Below are positions 12,201 through 23,900 of a DNA stretch of 38,328 bases, piece by piece. The stretch lies in the NCBI GenBank assembly GCA_900617975.1, contig UZAE01012529.1, forward strand, positions 1 to 38,328, given 5' to 3'. The DNA comes from Rodentolepis nana (Eukaryota > Platyhelminthes > Cestoda > Cyclophyllidea > Hymenolepididae). The notes beneath the pieces were generated by a model. It was not told the origin of the DNA and did not search any database. It saw only the letters and a list, made by a program, of their open reading frames with translations. The first letter of the stretch is position 1. Every line of letters starts with the position of its first letter. A program made the position numbers and the translations under genes.

Positions 12201-13371
12201 GAACACAGTTTTTTCCACTATCACAAGGTACTGAGTAAGCAAATGAACACAGTAAATATAGGGTAAGCAAAAAGATATCTACTGCATGTGTCCAAACAGC
12301 ATGCACGGTATCACAAATAAATCGACTTACAGCAGTAGATTGGGAAAAGAGTTCTTCACTCAGAGTTTGAATGATTAAATCACTAGATACTATTTCATGA
12401 TCCTTTGGAAGGGAGATTTTTCCCCTTAGCAAAAGAACATTGGTGATCGCAATCATTGGACATGGTCCATTTTCGTTTTGGGTGATAATAGGCACCCTCG
12501 TGCCCTCAAATTGAAGCCATTTTATCTGATGTACTGAACTATCTTTGGAAACATCCGATAGTGTTTTAGCTATCGGTTCAACTTCAACTGGTTCAACTGA
12601 AGTCAATGGGTTAGAAGTAGAGTTTGACGAGGATTGGTGTTGTAGTTCAGTTGTTTGAGACTCGGGAGTTTCAGCAGCCGCTACCCCACCTTGGCTCTGG
12701 AGAAAGGCTTGATAACTAGGAGGTGGTATGGCTAGGGGTTGTGCTGGCTCATCTTGTTCCTTTTCTGGTTTAAGATCCCCTTTCATCATTTCGACCATAT
12801 CAGTTTGCTCATTTTCACCTTGATTTTCCTTCACTAACTCATAGGGACCACGGACGACCTCAACTGACTTATTATCCTCAGATGTTTCAATGGGAACAGG
12901 ATGGTTGACAACAGAAGAAAAAGCTGGATTTTCAGGCGCTTGGTCAATTTCTCTTCCCAAATGAATTTCCGGAGAAACCTCATCTGGAATTTCACTTCCA
13001 GTTTTCTCTACTTCAATTTGAACCTCCGTTGCGTCATCAGATTCGGGTTCTGTAGGTAGCTCCATTGCAACCTTGTTCTCGTCAGAATTTACATTTTCTA
13101 GTGACTTATTATCTGGATTCTGACCGCCATTCGGATTTTCATCTTTAGACGGTAAACTAACAATATTTTCGGAGTTCAATGAAATATCCAATGTACCTTT
13201 AAGGTAAATAAAACATTTACAACCGGTATGGAACAACCAATGACAATATGGATGATTAGAGCAACAGAATTAAAGTGGGAAATGTTTAAATGCAACTATG
13301 GTTAAGGATATAGGGAACATACCATCAGGCGAAGATTCGATGGGTTTATCCGAACGACCGGGTGCATCCAT
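2636..13371 (-). CDS. MINDY/FAM63-family K48-specific deubiquitinase (C-terminal end unresolved)
   Basis: Minus-strand gene; exons 13371-13323, 13196-12331, 9635-9529, 8686-8496, 7365-7223 and 2853-2636, all GT-AG with phases that join cleanly (1,574 nt, about 524 codons). The ATG at 13371 starts MDAPGRSDKP. Residues 17-235 are acidic, low-complexity and probably disordered, with a PPxY-type motif (PPPSY) near 174-178. The catalytic domain (PF04424-type) starts at about residue 240. It carries PIITQNENGPCP with Gln256 and nucleophile Cys262, then FEYTTALAVFDL, IFHGWVVDPQ, and FRNNHF with catalytic His444, ending in the conserved YVLLTDVGF and WETLNNIDG blocks. Known members trim K48-linked polyubiquitin in the cytosol. 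The sixth exon ends at a GTGAGT donor, so a C-terminal exon carrying the family's ubiquitin-interacting motif is missing. A splice-bounded 50-nt candidate exon at 2555-2506 fits the phase but not the family sequence. MINDY1 versus MINDY2 is not decided. Confidence 0.9.
3224..3254. repeat. (CA)n microsatellite
   Basis: A perfect CA dinucleotide run of about 15.5 units lies inside the large MINDY intron. Confidence 0.97.
5171..5485 (+). repeat. Interspersed repeat R1, copy 2
   Basis: Begins tagacttaccttcacgcggt and ends in the family tail (gcctgccatttgataaaaat). It is more diverged than copies 1 and 5 and lacks a long C run. It lies in MINDY intron 5. Confidence 0.85.
6121..6430 (+). repeat. 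Interspersed repeat R1, copy 3
   Basis: Begins gggtgtgggatagacttacc and ends gcctgccatttgaaataaat. The middle carries a short GTCT run near 6275-6291, so the pyrimidine-rich core is length-variable. It sits about 640 bp downstream of copy 2 in the same orientation, in the same MINDY intron. Confidence 0.87.
7366..8495 (-). other. MINDY intron 4
   Basis: This 1.1-kb intron lies between exons 4 and 5 and has a GT donor at 8495-8494 and an AG acceptor at 7367-7366. It contains a C10 run at 7565-7574. No other gene or repeat is recognised. Confidence 0.8.
8687..9528 (-). other. MINDY intron 3
   Basis: This 0.84-kb intron splits a codon at a Gly (exon 3 ends GG; exon 4 begins TGTTGG). It holds a C11 run at 9443-9453 and a short CA run near 8982-8993. 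Nothing else is recognised. Confidence 0.8.
10252..10390. repeat. Cluster of GC-rich palindromes in AT-rich intron
   Basis: Three perfect palindromes lie within 140 bp: gggcgccc (10252-10259), cgcccatgggcg (10302-10313) and ccgccctgggcgg (10378-10390, one-base spacer). Arms atcgccca (10300-10307) and tgggcgat (10323-10330) also pair. This contrasts with the AT-rich surroundings. Function unknown. Confidence 0.6.
10598..10960 (+). repeat. Interspersed repeat R1, copy 4 (with internal duplication)
   Basis: Contains the standard head (ctccacgtggtgcaccctgg) and tail (cgcctgccatttgaaataat). It is longer than the other copies because a 36-bp unit beginning tcggcaaaaaaagtctat occurs twice, at 10652-10687 and 10694-10729. 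It lies in MINDY intron 2. Confidence 0.87.
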
Positions 13372-15076
13372 CTTACATGAAGAAAGCATTAATGTACTGG
13401 TTTATTAAATCGTGTATTAAAAATCGAAAAAGAAATAGTCTTTATGAAGTATGAAATCAATAAAAAATGAATTATAATTAAATTATTAACAGAATTCAAC
13501 AAATAGGAAATCAATTAGTCAATTTTAATGAGTATGTGCAAACCCAACCTTTTGGAAAAGACCACAGAAGGCTTTCAACTAATTCTAACGGTCCAACCGT
13601 ATAAATCGTTTATATTGAGAGGAATGAGTCTAAAGGTCATTAAAAACGGTTATATTTCTTAACCAATCTTCAGGAATTAAAATTTTGGGCATAATATTTT
13701 GATTTTAAATGTTATATATTTAATTTAAAATAAAATATGAACCATGGTAGGTGCTAATTTAAAATGAAGATCAAATCTAGTCAATTAGAACTTTCATTTC
13801 CTTCATAAACTTTTATAAGTAGAGTTTATAGAACAGAATCATCCACTTATTCTTTCAATAAAAGTATACTATATTGTTACTTTCTTATCTGTCGCATTGG
13901 TAAAGACAATTACTGTTTAAAATCCTAATTTATCCTAATTTCAATGAAGCAGTTGAAGAAAACATTTCTGAAAATTTGGAAAATTAAAATGTATTAAAAC
14001 TTTTGAAATGACCCTTCCCCTATTTTTATTTTCAAGCGGAATCTGCTTCGCATATGAACATTCATACTTCTAGCTATTCATATCTGAAATTTGTTGAGCT
14101 TTCATTTCACTTAGAGTTTAAAAAGATCTAATGGTTTACGTTTGTTTAACATACCTGAAATAAATTTAGAAAGTCTAAATAATATTTAATCATATTTTGG
14201 TACTTTGGTATTACACTGTTAATGCTCCTCCAATTCCTTCCTAGGGGATTGAGACAGAAGACCATTAGAAAAATCGGTTTTATGTACAATTTGTAATGGT
14301 AATCTGGAAGTTTTAGACGTTGTGGTGTTGATTATATTAAGGATAAGGACATATAAGATAAAAAATAACGTAACTGAATAGAAAGGTCTTAGCATACATA
14401 AGATAAAAGCAAATATATGTAAAGATTCAAAATCTTTACCAATTAGTAATACGCTTATTTTAGTTTCATATTAATATTTCACCCTTGCTCCCCAAGATAA
14501 TCCGAAACGAATTATATCCGATTTTAACGGTCCATCAGACTTTAAAACCCACCTAAGCAAACAATTTAGGTAGATCACTCACATTAATAAATGTCTTTCA
14601 GGGTCACACTTCATAAAAATTAAACAATCATTTTTAGTGTTTATTGGAAGATAAAAGATCAAGTCATCGTGAACCACATGAAATAAGTTAATAGGTTGTA
14701 AAGCCTTCTTGAAAAATAAGTACAGTGAAACAATTTTCATTACAGGCAGATTTAACATCTATGGAAATATTTGTATATGAATGGAAATCACATATTAGTC
14801 TTTAATAATTTTTAGAATGTGGGAAAATTGAAGCCAAGATATCTGACCGTAAATTAAAATTAACGTATTTTGAGCAGGCTAAATTTTAATTATTTATAAC
14901 AGTTTTAGTTTTTATTACTCACTTTACTTAAAAGGTCAGTGACTCTAAAAGGTGCGCACGACTCGTACATCTAGTAGGACTTCGAGGGAAGCCATATAGA
15001 TGGGAATTAAATCGAAAAAGAATGCAAAACTAGACAATCAGTAACAAAATATTTTTTAAATAATTGTAGAGTTTCC
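13372..15076. other. AT-rich divergent intergenic region
   Basis: The MINDY start (13371, minus) and the proposed ABC transporter A start (15077, plus) point away from each other across about 1.7 kb. Both promoters should lie here. I see strongly AT-rich DNA without a convincing open frame, known repeat or clear core-promoter element. Additional 5' non-coding exons of transporter A could lie within it. Confidence 0.6.
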
Positions 15077-18000
15077 ATGGATACTGTGATTACCGATTCA
15101 CCAGAAGCAGACCGTACTACGAAAGTATAATTAATTCACAATATTTTCTAATCTTTTCTACTTAAGGTAGAATATGCGTATGAGAAAAATAAATCCAACT
15201 CCTCGGAACCTACGTAATTTGATATATTATTTGATCAAAGAATTGATTTAGAACTAAGATGAAGAAAATTACCTTTTTCTCACTGGTTTGTTATTTGCTA
15301 ACATTTATACTCTAGTTCCGCTATTCCGATAAATATGATATTATTATGGTGATTATTGGAAGTATATGTAGCGTGTGCGTCGGGATTTCTTTTCCTCTCA
15401 ATCTACTCATTCTTAATGAAGTCATCGATGGCTTCGTTATGCCAGGAAAATCTGCACTTGATACAATGGGTGAAATGATTATCTGGTATTGTGTTCTTGG
15501 TGGCCTCACCTTCCTTGTCGCATTTGTACAAATGTTTTGCTTTACATTGTCTGCTAAACGCCAAAGCACTCGAATTCGACTTTTGCTATTTAAGGTATAT
15601 TATTAAATATTTGTCTAAAATTCACTTCATTTTTTATTCTACATTTAATGTTCACTTTCATCTTTCAGCAAATGTTACGTCAGGATGCCAGTTGGTTTGA
15701 CAGCCAATCAATTGGTGATCTTATAACCAAAATGACATCACTTGTCGACCAAATAGAGACTGGAATCGGTGAAAGACTGGGTCGCTTTATGCAAAATCTA
15801 GTCCTTTTCCTTAGTTCCTACATTATTTCCTTTGTAAGTCAATGGAAACTGGCTCTCGTAGGCTTGGGCATGAGCCCCGCTATTGTTATATCTTTCGTTA
15901 TCCTTGGTGTGGGACTGAGTCATTATTCTGTGAAGGAGGAAAAGGAATATTCGAAGGCCAATATTATTGCTAGCGAAGCTCTTACTTTCATCAGAACTGT
16001 GTTTGCTTTTATCGGTCAAGAGAAGGAAGTTCAGAGATATACGAATAATCTTGGCGCTGCTGCAAAAGTCGCTTTTAAGAAGAATATTGTCATTGGTTTC
16101 GGTGAGTATATAAATGTTACTAACTATTTGAGTGCGAGATATTGGAATTCAGCTTTTTGAATAAGAAATCATATTTGTCAAATCTGACTCAAAAGTCTAA
16201 TAGAGCACACTTCCCCATTGATCTCATTTCATTTTCAATAAATAGCTCTTTCTGCTAATTTAATTTATTCTAATTTTAGGTGCTGGAATGATTGCCTTCG
16301 CGATATTCTCGACCGCGGGTTTACTATTTTGGTATGGTGTTAAGATGCTTGTGGATGGGGCAAGTGACATGTCTGGGGGTGCTATAGTATCCGTAAGTTT
16401 CTCCCATTTTAACTTATAAAAGTACAAACTTGCGCTAAGTTCAAATTACTCCTTCCTATGCACATAAGAGTGCAATTATAGTTACACAGAGGAGCGAAGA
16501 CTACTGCATTATCATGACTTAAATATATGTAATAATGGGTAACTCCATGAATAGAAATGTTTAAAGTCGATAAATATAGCAAAATCCTGGTCATTAAAGC
16601 TGAATTTTTCCTCTAAAAACAATATTTTTAAAACTTGTATCTTTCTGATGAAATAATTTTTAGCAAAGACTGGATATTTTTACTAAAAACAGTACTGAAG
16701 GGTATCTTGAATCAAATTTTTTGGCCATGAAATTACTTCTGAAGTTGATTGATAGCGTTTTTTGCAAAACAAAAGCCAAATCACATCTCTTCAATAAATC
16801 ACTTTCTTGATAACAATGAAATATTAATTAATATTGCATATAATGTAGTCTAAATTTGTCAATGTTATTGTGCATTTCGAGAATTTGATTTCTTCCAAGC
16901 ATTGAAGTCCATATATCCAGTAAGCCTATTCAATGCAAGTTCAAAGGCAGTGCTTCAGTTACAGTGAATGAAACTCAATGAAATATTAAACTGTGTTGGA
17001 CCAGAAATAAATCATGGAGTTTTGCGAGATCATAACTTGATTGCTTTTAATGGTGTTAGTTACAAGCGTTTGCCAAATAGCTAAAGAGGAAAAGATGATT
17101 TTTTATTTGTTTTGAGCACATCTGATAATCTATAGTTGCACTATGTGCATATCCTATTCATTTATCACAAATAATAATAATTATATCAGAGTTTTCCAAC
17201 ACAGATATTTACTAATACAATTAACTAGGTTGCATTCAGAGTAATGAGAACACAAAACGCATAGAGTGAAGAGCCTTTATTACTTCCTTGCAAAATGAAG
17301 GAGTATTAATTGATGATCAGCTGATAAGGCCTCTCAAAGCATGTTGCAGTTGATCGAAACCTTCTATAACAGTCTATCTCGTCTATGAAAATGAAGTTAG
17401 AATAATCGTCCCCTGACTTTACGATATCACTTTTCCTTTTCTTAAAATTGAACATCCGCAAAATATTTACTTAGACGGCTTCCTGTCTTTGAAGTTGATT
17501 CCTGATTTGTCAAACTCGCTATATGTTAAGTCTTCAACTACTGACATCAAAAAAGTGGAATGATTACAGACAAAATTACTGAAATTACTGCACGTTTAGT
17601 AACTGGAAAGCAATATGGAGACAAAAGAAGGTACCACATCGACACAAAAGCACTCGTCCTGATGTTAAAGGTCAAATTTGGCCCCATTTCGTTACAATTT
17701 CGCCTTTGATTTCTTAAGGTCGTTTTGGGTTTCCTGGTGGGGAGCATCGCCTTCGGTCTGGTTTTGCCCGAAGTCACCTACTTCTCCCGTGCGATTGCAG
17801 CGGCTAGGGAAACTTTCTACGTCATCGAAAGAGTAAGGCCAAGTGAAAATTATGCACCAAAAATAGGATAATCATAAACATTCAATTGACATGACGAAAT
17901 GCAATAATTATGGACTTGTTCTCCTCTTTAAGATTCCTCAAATCGACAAGGACGCACGAGGTGATATCATTGAGGATTTTAAAGGCCATATTCTTTTCCG

Positions 18001-20937
18001 AAACGTCTCATTTCACTATCCCACTCGACCCGAAGTCAAGGTAAGTAATTTTAAACCGTTAGCGGGGAAATTGTATTTTGATCGGCATAAAATGGCCCGC
18101 TTTTGAATTTGTTATACTCCTGGTAAGCAAAGTGGTCAATGTATTTCATTTCAGACTGTGAGCAAACTTAACATTGAAATTCAGCAAGGCAAGACCGTTG
18201 CCATCGTTGGTCCAAGTGGTTCTGGTAAAAGTACTACTATACAGCTGATTCAGCGTTTTTACGACTGCATCAAGGGCCAGGTAAGATCAATCTTATTGTG
18301 GTGCAAAGAAGGGTCACAACGCTGTCATTTTTTCCCACTAGATTTTGATAGACGGACGAGACATCAAAACTCTGGATTTGAAATGGTTCCGTCAGCAAAT
18401 TGGTGTAGTTCAACAAGAGCCAGTGCTTTTCTCTGGAACCATCTCCGAGAATATATTACTTGGACGTCCAGGTGCAACGCAAGAAGAGATTATCGAAGCC
18501 GCAAAATTAGCTGATGCACATGACTTTATTCTTAAACTTCCACAGGTATGGAAGTCAATGCCTGTTATTCTCAAATATTAGAAAATTGGAATATCCTTGT
18601 CACACACGGCTTTTTCCTTCTAGTCCTTAACATGAGCCAGAAGTCTCGAAGAGTAGGCAGAATCTTTAGCTTGGAGCTCTTGACTATTAACTAGTAAAAT
18701 ATGGTAATGGAGAGCATCTACCTCACAGCCGATTGACTATCAGCCTCAGAGTTAGAAATATGAAGAGATATTGAGTGTACATGCGCTATACACGCAAGAA
18801 CGAAACTGTGGTTTAGCAGTTTGCTTATCTGAGAACATTAATAGACAGTCAACATACATGGAGATCATTCAATGTGTTAAATATAATTTGTAGAATGAAA
18901 TGCAGATTCAGTAGCCGTCGAGGTGATGTTTGCTGTTTCCTGGGACGGCTATATTTTCTTCCAGTTATTTGAAGGAGTGCTAAGTAGTTTGATTTGTTAT
19001 AAAGGCAGAATGCGAGAATGGGCGAGGAAGTCATAGGGAAACTGACGAATTGGTGTACATGCGTTCGCATTTAGTTTTTTTTCCGGGTGACTACAGAATT
19101 TCTTCATCATATTCCCAATTTCAGTAGTATTAATCATTATCATCATAAAATATTTTCCCAATACACCCTTGTCAAAGTTCAGCATTATTAGAAATGGATA
19201 AGTGAATTTCTTTCTCTTCACGAAATAGGCCTACGATACCGTCATTGGCGAGGGTGGTGGAGGTATGTCTGGAGGTCAGAAACAGCGCATCGCAATCGCA
19301 CGAGCTCTGATCCGCAATCCGAAAATTCTCCTCCTAGATGAGGCCACTTCTGCGTTGGACACACGCTCGGAGAAAACTGTTCAGAGAGCTCTAGATCGGG
19401 CTCGAAGTGGAAGATCTGTCGTGATGGTGGCTCATCGACTCACCACTGTTCGAGATGCTGACTTAATCATTGTAATGGATAGAGGTAAAGTGCAGGAGAG
19501 TGGCACTCATGAGGAACTCCTGGCTCTTAATGGGGTCTATGCGAAGATGCTTTCGACAACACCTCATGTAAAAATATGTTTGATTTTATTAAATTTGTCT
19601 AGGGATAATGAATATTTACTTATTTATATCAAATGGCAGGCGTCTTGATGGTTATCATTAGCCCTTTAGTTGACTTCGGGCTTCACAGAGGGGAAGGAAC
19701 ATAAAATTGAAAAAAAATCGAGAGGGGGGGGGGGGGGACAAAAGAGGGNCAAAGGTAGAACAAAGGTGATGTGAGTACTGTGAAAAAGTTTGAAGTGAGA
19801 AGTCAACTGCCAGTTAATAGACTTTTTTGCCGTATGAGCATACGTTGCCCAGTGTGCACCACTTGGAGGTGGGATAATGAATATTGGATAATGAAACAGT
19901 GGGATCATCTTATTTATCGTAGTTTGAAAAATGAACTTTCATCTGCTGTCAAGCCAATTAAAACAAGTTTGAATAATAAGTAGGTCACCCATCAATAAAA
20001 CCATTAGCAAGTGCAAAATCTTCATTCCACTGAGCTTAAGTAGAAAGTCAGCATAACTTGAGAACAAGGGGTTCTTGTGCACGAATCGAATCGAATCGCA
20101 AAAAATGTAACCTGCGCTATTAGATGTTGTGTCTTATCTAAATTGACATTTCCATGCATATTTTGGATTGAAGTGTGAGCATTTTTCTTCATTTCAAGTC
20201 CAAATCTGGTATTAAATCTGAAGCAGCGGAGGATGAGAGTGACACCGAGGACAACATAGGTCAAACTGGTGCTGATGCTGAGGAATATGGTCATCACTAT
20301 AAATTTTCCACCGATGAGTTACGTAAAAAAAGTCTCTGGTCAGTTACAAGCCGTTTCTCTGATGCTCAGAACTATCTTGAGGCTATGACTGAAATGTCTG
20401 GAACCGCTAAGACAAAGAAGATGGTAAAAGATGCGCATATTTAATCAAAAATTTGCATGTTGAGACTCGGGTTACTTCAATTTCACTTTGATGCTTTCAG
20501 AAAAATCAAATGTGGCGAGCTCTGAAATTGAACCGTCCAGAGTATCCATACCTCTTCATTGGGCTCTTCTTTTCCTTGATTGCTGGTCTTAGTCAGCCTG
20601 GATTTGCCCTACTATATTCTGCAATGTTTGATGTAAGCCAAAACAACGCAGATACATAAATCGTGTATTTAAAATTTACGAAAGCCATAATATTCACCAA
20701 TATTAATCATCTTGTAGATCTTCTCCAAAGCCACAACATTGCAAGAAATGCTGGATCTGACGTCATTCTATTCGGGAATGATGGCTTTATTGGGATTCGC
20801 TCGGTTTCTCGCTGTCTTCCTATCGGTAGATCTATTTTTGCAACTATTGATCTGATGGTACTACTTTTCAAACCTAAGCAAAGAGATTTCGGTTTCTCGT
20901 CAGGTTGTACCGTTTTGTGTGGCCACAATCTCCTAAA

Positions 20938-20969
<32 letters not shown>

Positions 20970-23900
20970 AGGCACTATTGTGATTGAGGTGGGAACGTTG
21001 AGGGGGGGGGGATGGTACATTTCTGCCTAAGTTCTTGATCAACAGGATGGTTGAGAAGTAATGTCCCATTTTAACAGTTCAATACTTTTGGAGTTTAATT
21101 ATGTTAGAAAGTGTGGCATTAGCGGAACGGACATAACATGAATTTGGAATTATGCTTAAGTAATTGCTCACATTTTCTCCAATTGGTCTAGAATTTATTA
21201 AAGGAACCATGGTCATGAGTTTCGCAAGAGAGTTCGAAGTTTTTCTCTTCACCAATCTGAACTCCTACCCCTGCAGTTATTCACTACCACCATCAAACAC
21301 AAATGGTAGATTTGCAGAGCTTAAGATGACATTATGAGCATTGAAGTGCTCCGGTGAGTAACAGGTAAGGAAACGTTTTCCATCAATTGGACATAAGCAA
21401 TTAATTTGCGTGAAATGGATTCGTATTAAGTAAAGTGGGATCATTATATTTTCTACTGATTTTAAAAAGTTACAATTACATTTCAACACTTGTATCTAAC
21501 ACAGAAATGCGGCATTGTTGGATATCAGTAATAAAGTTAACATTATTAACTATGTGAAAGCTGAATTTTACGTCTTTCATAAAATTTTCCGTCTTCATTT
21601 TGTGCTTGTAGAGTTGTGCACTGGGTTACGCAGGAGCCCAACTTACAAAACGAACCAGATCTCTTCTATTTCAGGCAATGGTTGATCAGGTAAGCAATCC
21701 ACGATTTTGATTTTCAGACTAATTCTATGTTGAGGGGGGGGGGTGGAGAGGTGGAATGGGATAGATAAAGATTGTTTTCTTCTAATTACAGGAAATCGGG
21801 TGGTTTGATCGAGTAGAGAACAGTCCTGGTATCTTAACAGCTCGTCTAGCCACGGAGGTATCGGCCCTGGAGACGGTGACTGGTCTCCAACTTGGGACAT
21901 TGGCGGAAGCTATTAGTCTGATAATTGCGTGCCTTGTAGTTGGTTTTATTTATAGTTGGGCTATCTCTCTCGTCAACCTCTGCTTTACTCCTATTCTCGT
22001 TGTGGCCGTGGCTCTTCAGGTAGTTTCAACACCTTCTTTCTGTATTTGTAAATGGCTTAGAAATACCTCCCCCAATTATGGCTTCTTAGATGAGTTTTAT
22101 GAGACTTGGAGTTGGTGCAAAAGAAGTTCGGGGTTCCCAGGTGGTTCAAGAAGCCCTAACTGCAGAGCGAACGGTGACAAGTTTCGGGCTAGAAGAACAC
22201 TTCTTCCAAACTTTCAAAGAACGATCCGCGGCAGCTCCCAGGTGAGTATGAGATATTTCGTTTCTTTGATGAAAGTAAAATGATTGAATTGTGATTCCCA
22301 TTAACTCTGCCAACGTCGTATCAATTGACTCGGGTTGGTGGTCGGTATGGTTGCAACTAGGGCCAAAAATTAGGTGTTTAGGTATTAAAGTTTGATTTAT
22401 GCAACAAAGGCATATATTAGGGGTCGAGGTGTGCGATAGACTTACCTCCACGTGGTGCACCCTGGGCAACGTATACTCAAACGACAGTCTATTAACCGGC
22501 AGTTAACTTCAAACTACCATGACCCCACTGTATGACATATTTGACCACTTCCACAGTACTACATCATGTTTTTTCTAAATTTTCAACCTTCGTCTTTGAA
22601 ACACTCTTCTGTTCTCCCCCCCCCCCCCTCCTCTCGACTATTTTCACTTTGATGTTCCTTCCCCTCTGTGAAGCCTGAAGTCAACTAAAGGGCTAATGAT
22701 AACCATTAAGACGCCTGCAATTTGATATAAATAAATATTAGGAGTCTGAATGTTCTTTATTCGTTCAACAGCAGAATGAAATTTATGCTTGACATCCGAA
22801 TTATGCTTAAATAGGTGTCTGCATTACCTAAACAGAGAGTACCTTAGCCATTTTTATCATTGAAAGAAGTAAATGATTAAAAAACGGAAAAATTCGCCAC
22901 AACGAGGTAGAGTAGAAATGGAGGCAACTAAGTGGGATTTCAAGTCAGCGATCACTGAGTTTGGGGGCTGTCATGGCACCTGGAAACCAGCGTTAAAGGT
23001 TAAATGGCTACCTTTACCACCTGAAAGCAACTAAATTGAATGGAAATTAAAGGTGAATCATTGGAGTATTTTTATGGACTTTTACAAATCTATGTTTAGT
23101 AAATTTTGATGATATGATTAGGTTTCATTCACTTTATAAAAATTGTATTATTAAAATTTCCGTTGGTCATTAAAATCTACTGTTTTGTCTAACAAAGACG
23201 AATTATGATTAAAATAGTCAGTTTATTAAGTAAAGTGGGCATGAATTTTGTTTCTTCAAAGTTAGGTCATTAATTTAAACCCTCTTACCCACTGAGTGCA
23301 TCACACTAATTCATTTAGAACACCGGTACTCAACCTCCTCAATAAAATGAACTTTCCTCAAATGTAGTTAAAGCAATCTTATAGTGCAAAACACCTCTGG
23401 ACACAAGCAAGGCACAATAAATTGATGCAAAGCAAACAAAATAAATGCTTTTAATAAAAATTAATTCCGTGTTCTGTTGACTGTATTTTAAAGGGAGAAT
23501 CTCAAAGATGCTTTACTCTATGGACTGGTCAACGCTGTGGCACAGTCTTTACCAATTTTTCAGTCTGCGTGCTCATTCTACGTTGGTGCTGTTTTGATTG
23601 AAAAAAATCAACTCGATGTTCTCGGCCTTTTCAGGTAAATTTACTCAACTACTTTCCTCCAACACACTGACTTCTTCTTAAGTAGTCCTTAATAATATCT
23701 CGTGGAGATATTCTCAAATCAATGCGATTCTGGTTTAGATCATTTTCGGCTTTCAATTTCGGTAGTCAAGGTTTGGGTCGAATTTCTGCTATGGTTCCCG
23801 AATTCAGGAAAGCTTCTCATAATGTCAAGCTCGTATTTGCCACCCTTGATCGAAAAACTCTTTCGGATCCAAATGAGGGTGAATTTCCGAGCGAACCTTT

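Larger units (their letters stand above)
9636..12330 (-). other. MINDY intron 2 (2.7 kb)
   Basis: This phase-0 intron lies between the long exon 2 and exon 3. It contains the GC-rich palindrome cluster at 10252-10390, R1 copy 4 at 10598-10960 and an AAT-type run at about 11778-11792. I recognise no additional exon, although a short unrecognised coding exon cannot be excluded. Confidence 0.7.
22242..23493 (+). other. Transporter A intron with R1 and R2 insertions
   Basis: A 1.25-kb phase-2 intron between ...ERSAAAP and [10 protein letters not shown]. It holds R1 copy 5 and the internal copy of repeat R2. The same intron in transporter B is 68 nt (32768-32835), so the repeats account for much of the expansion. 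Confidence 0.88.

Noticed and set aside
20663..20983. 106-codon open frame ending in His-Thr repeats
   Set aside because: It reads the transporter A exon 20718-20825 in the wrong frame and then runs through a CA microsatellite.
21424..23243. Shared 16-mer tattaagtaaagtggg at about 21425 and 23223
   Set aside because: The match is short and flanking similarity fades quickly. It may be an older repeat but is too weak to call.
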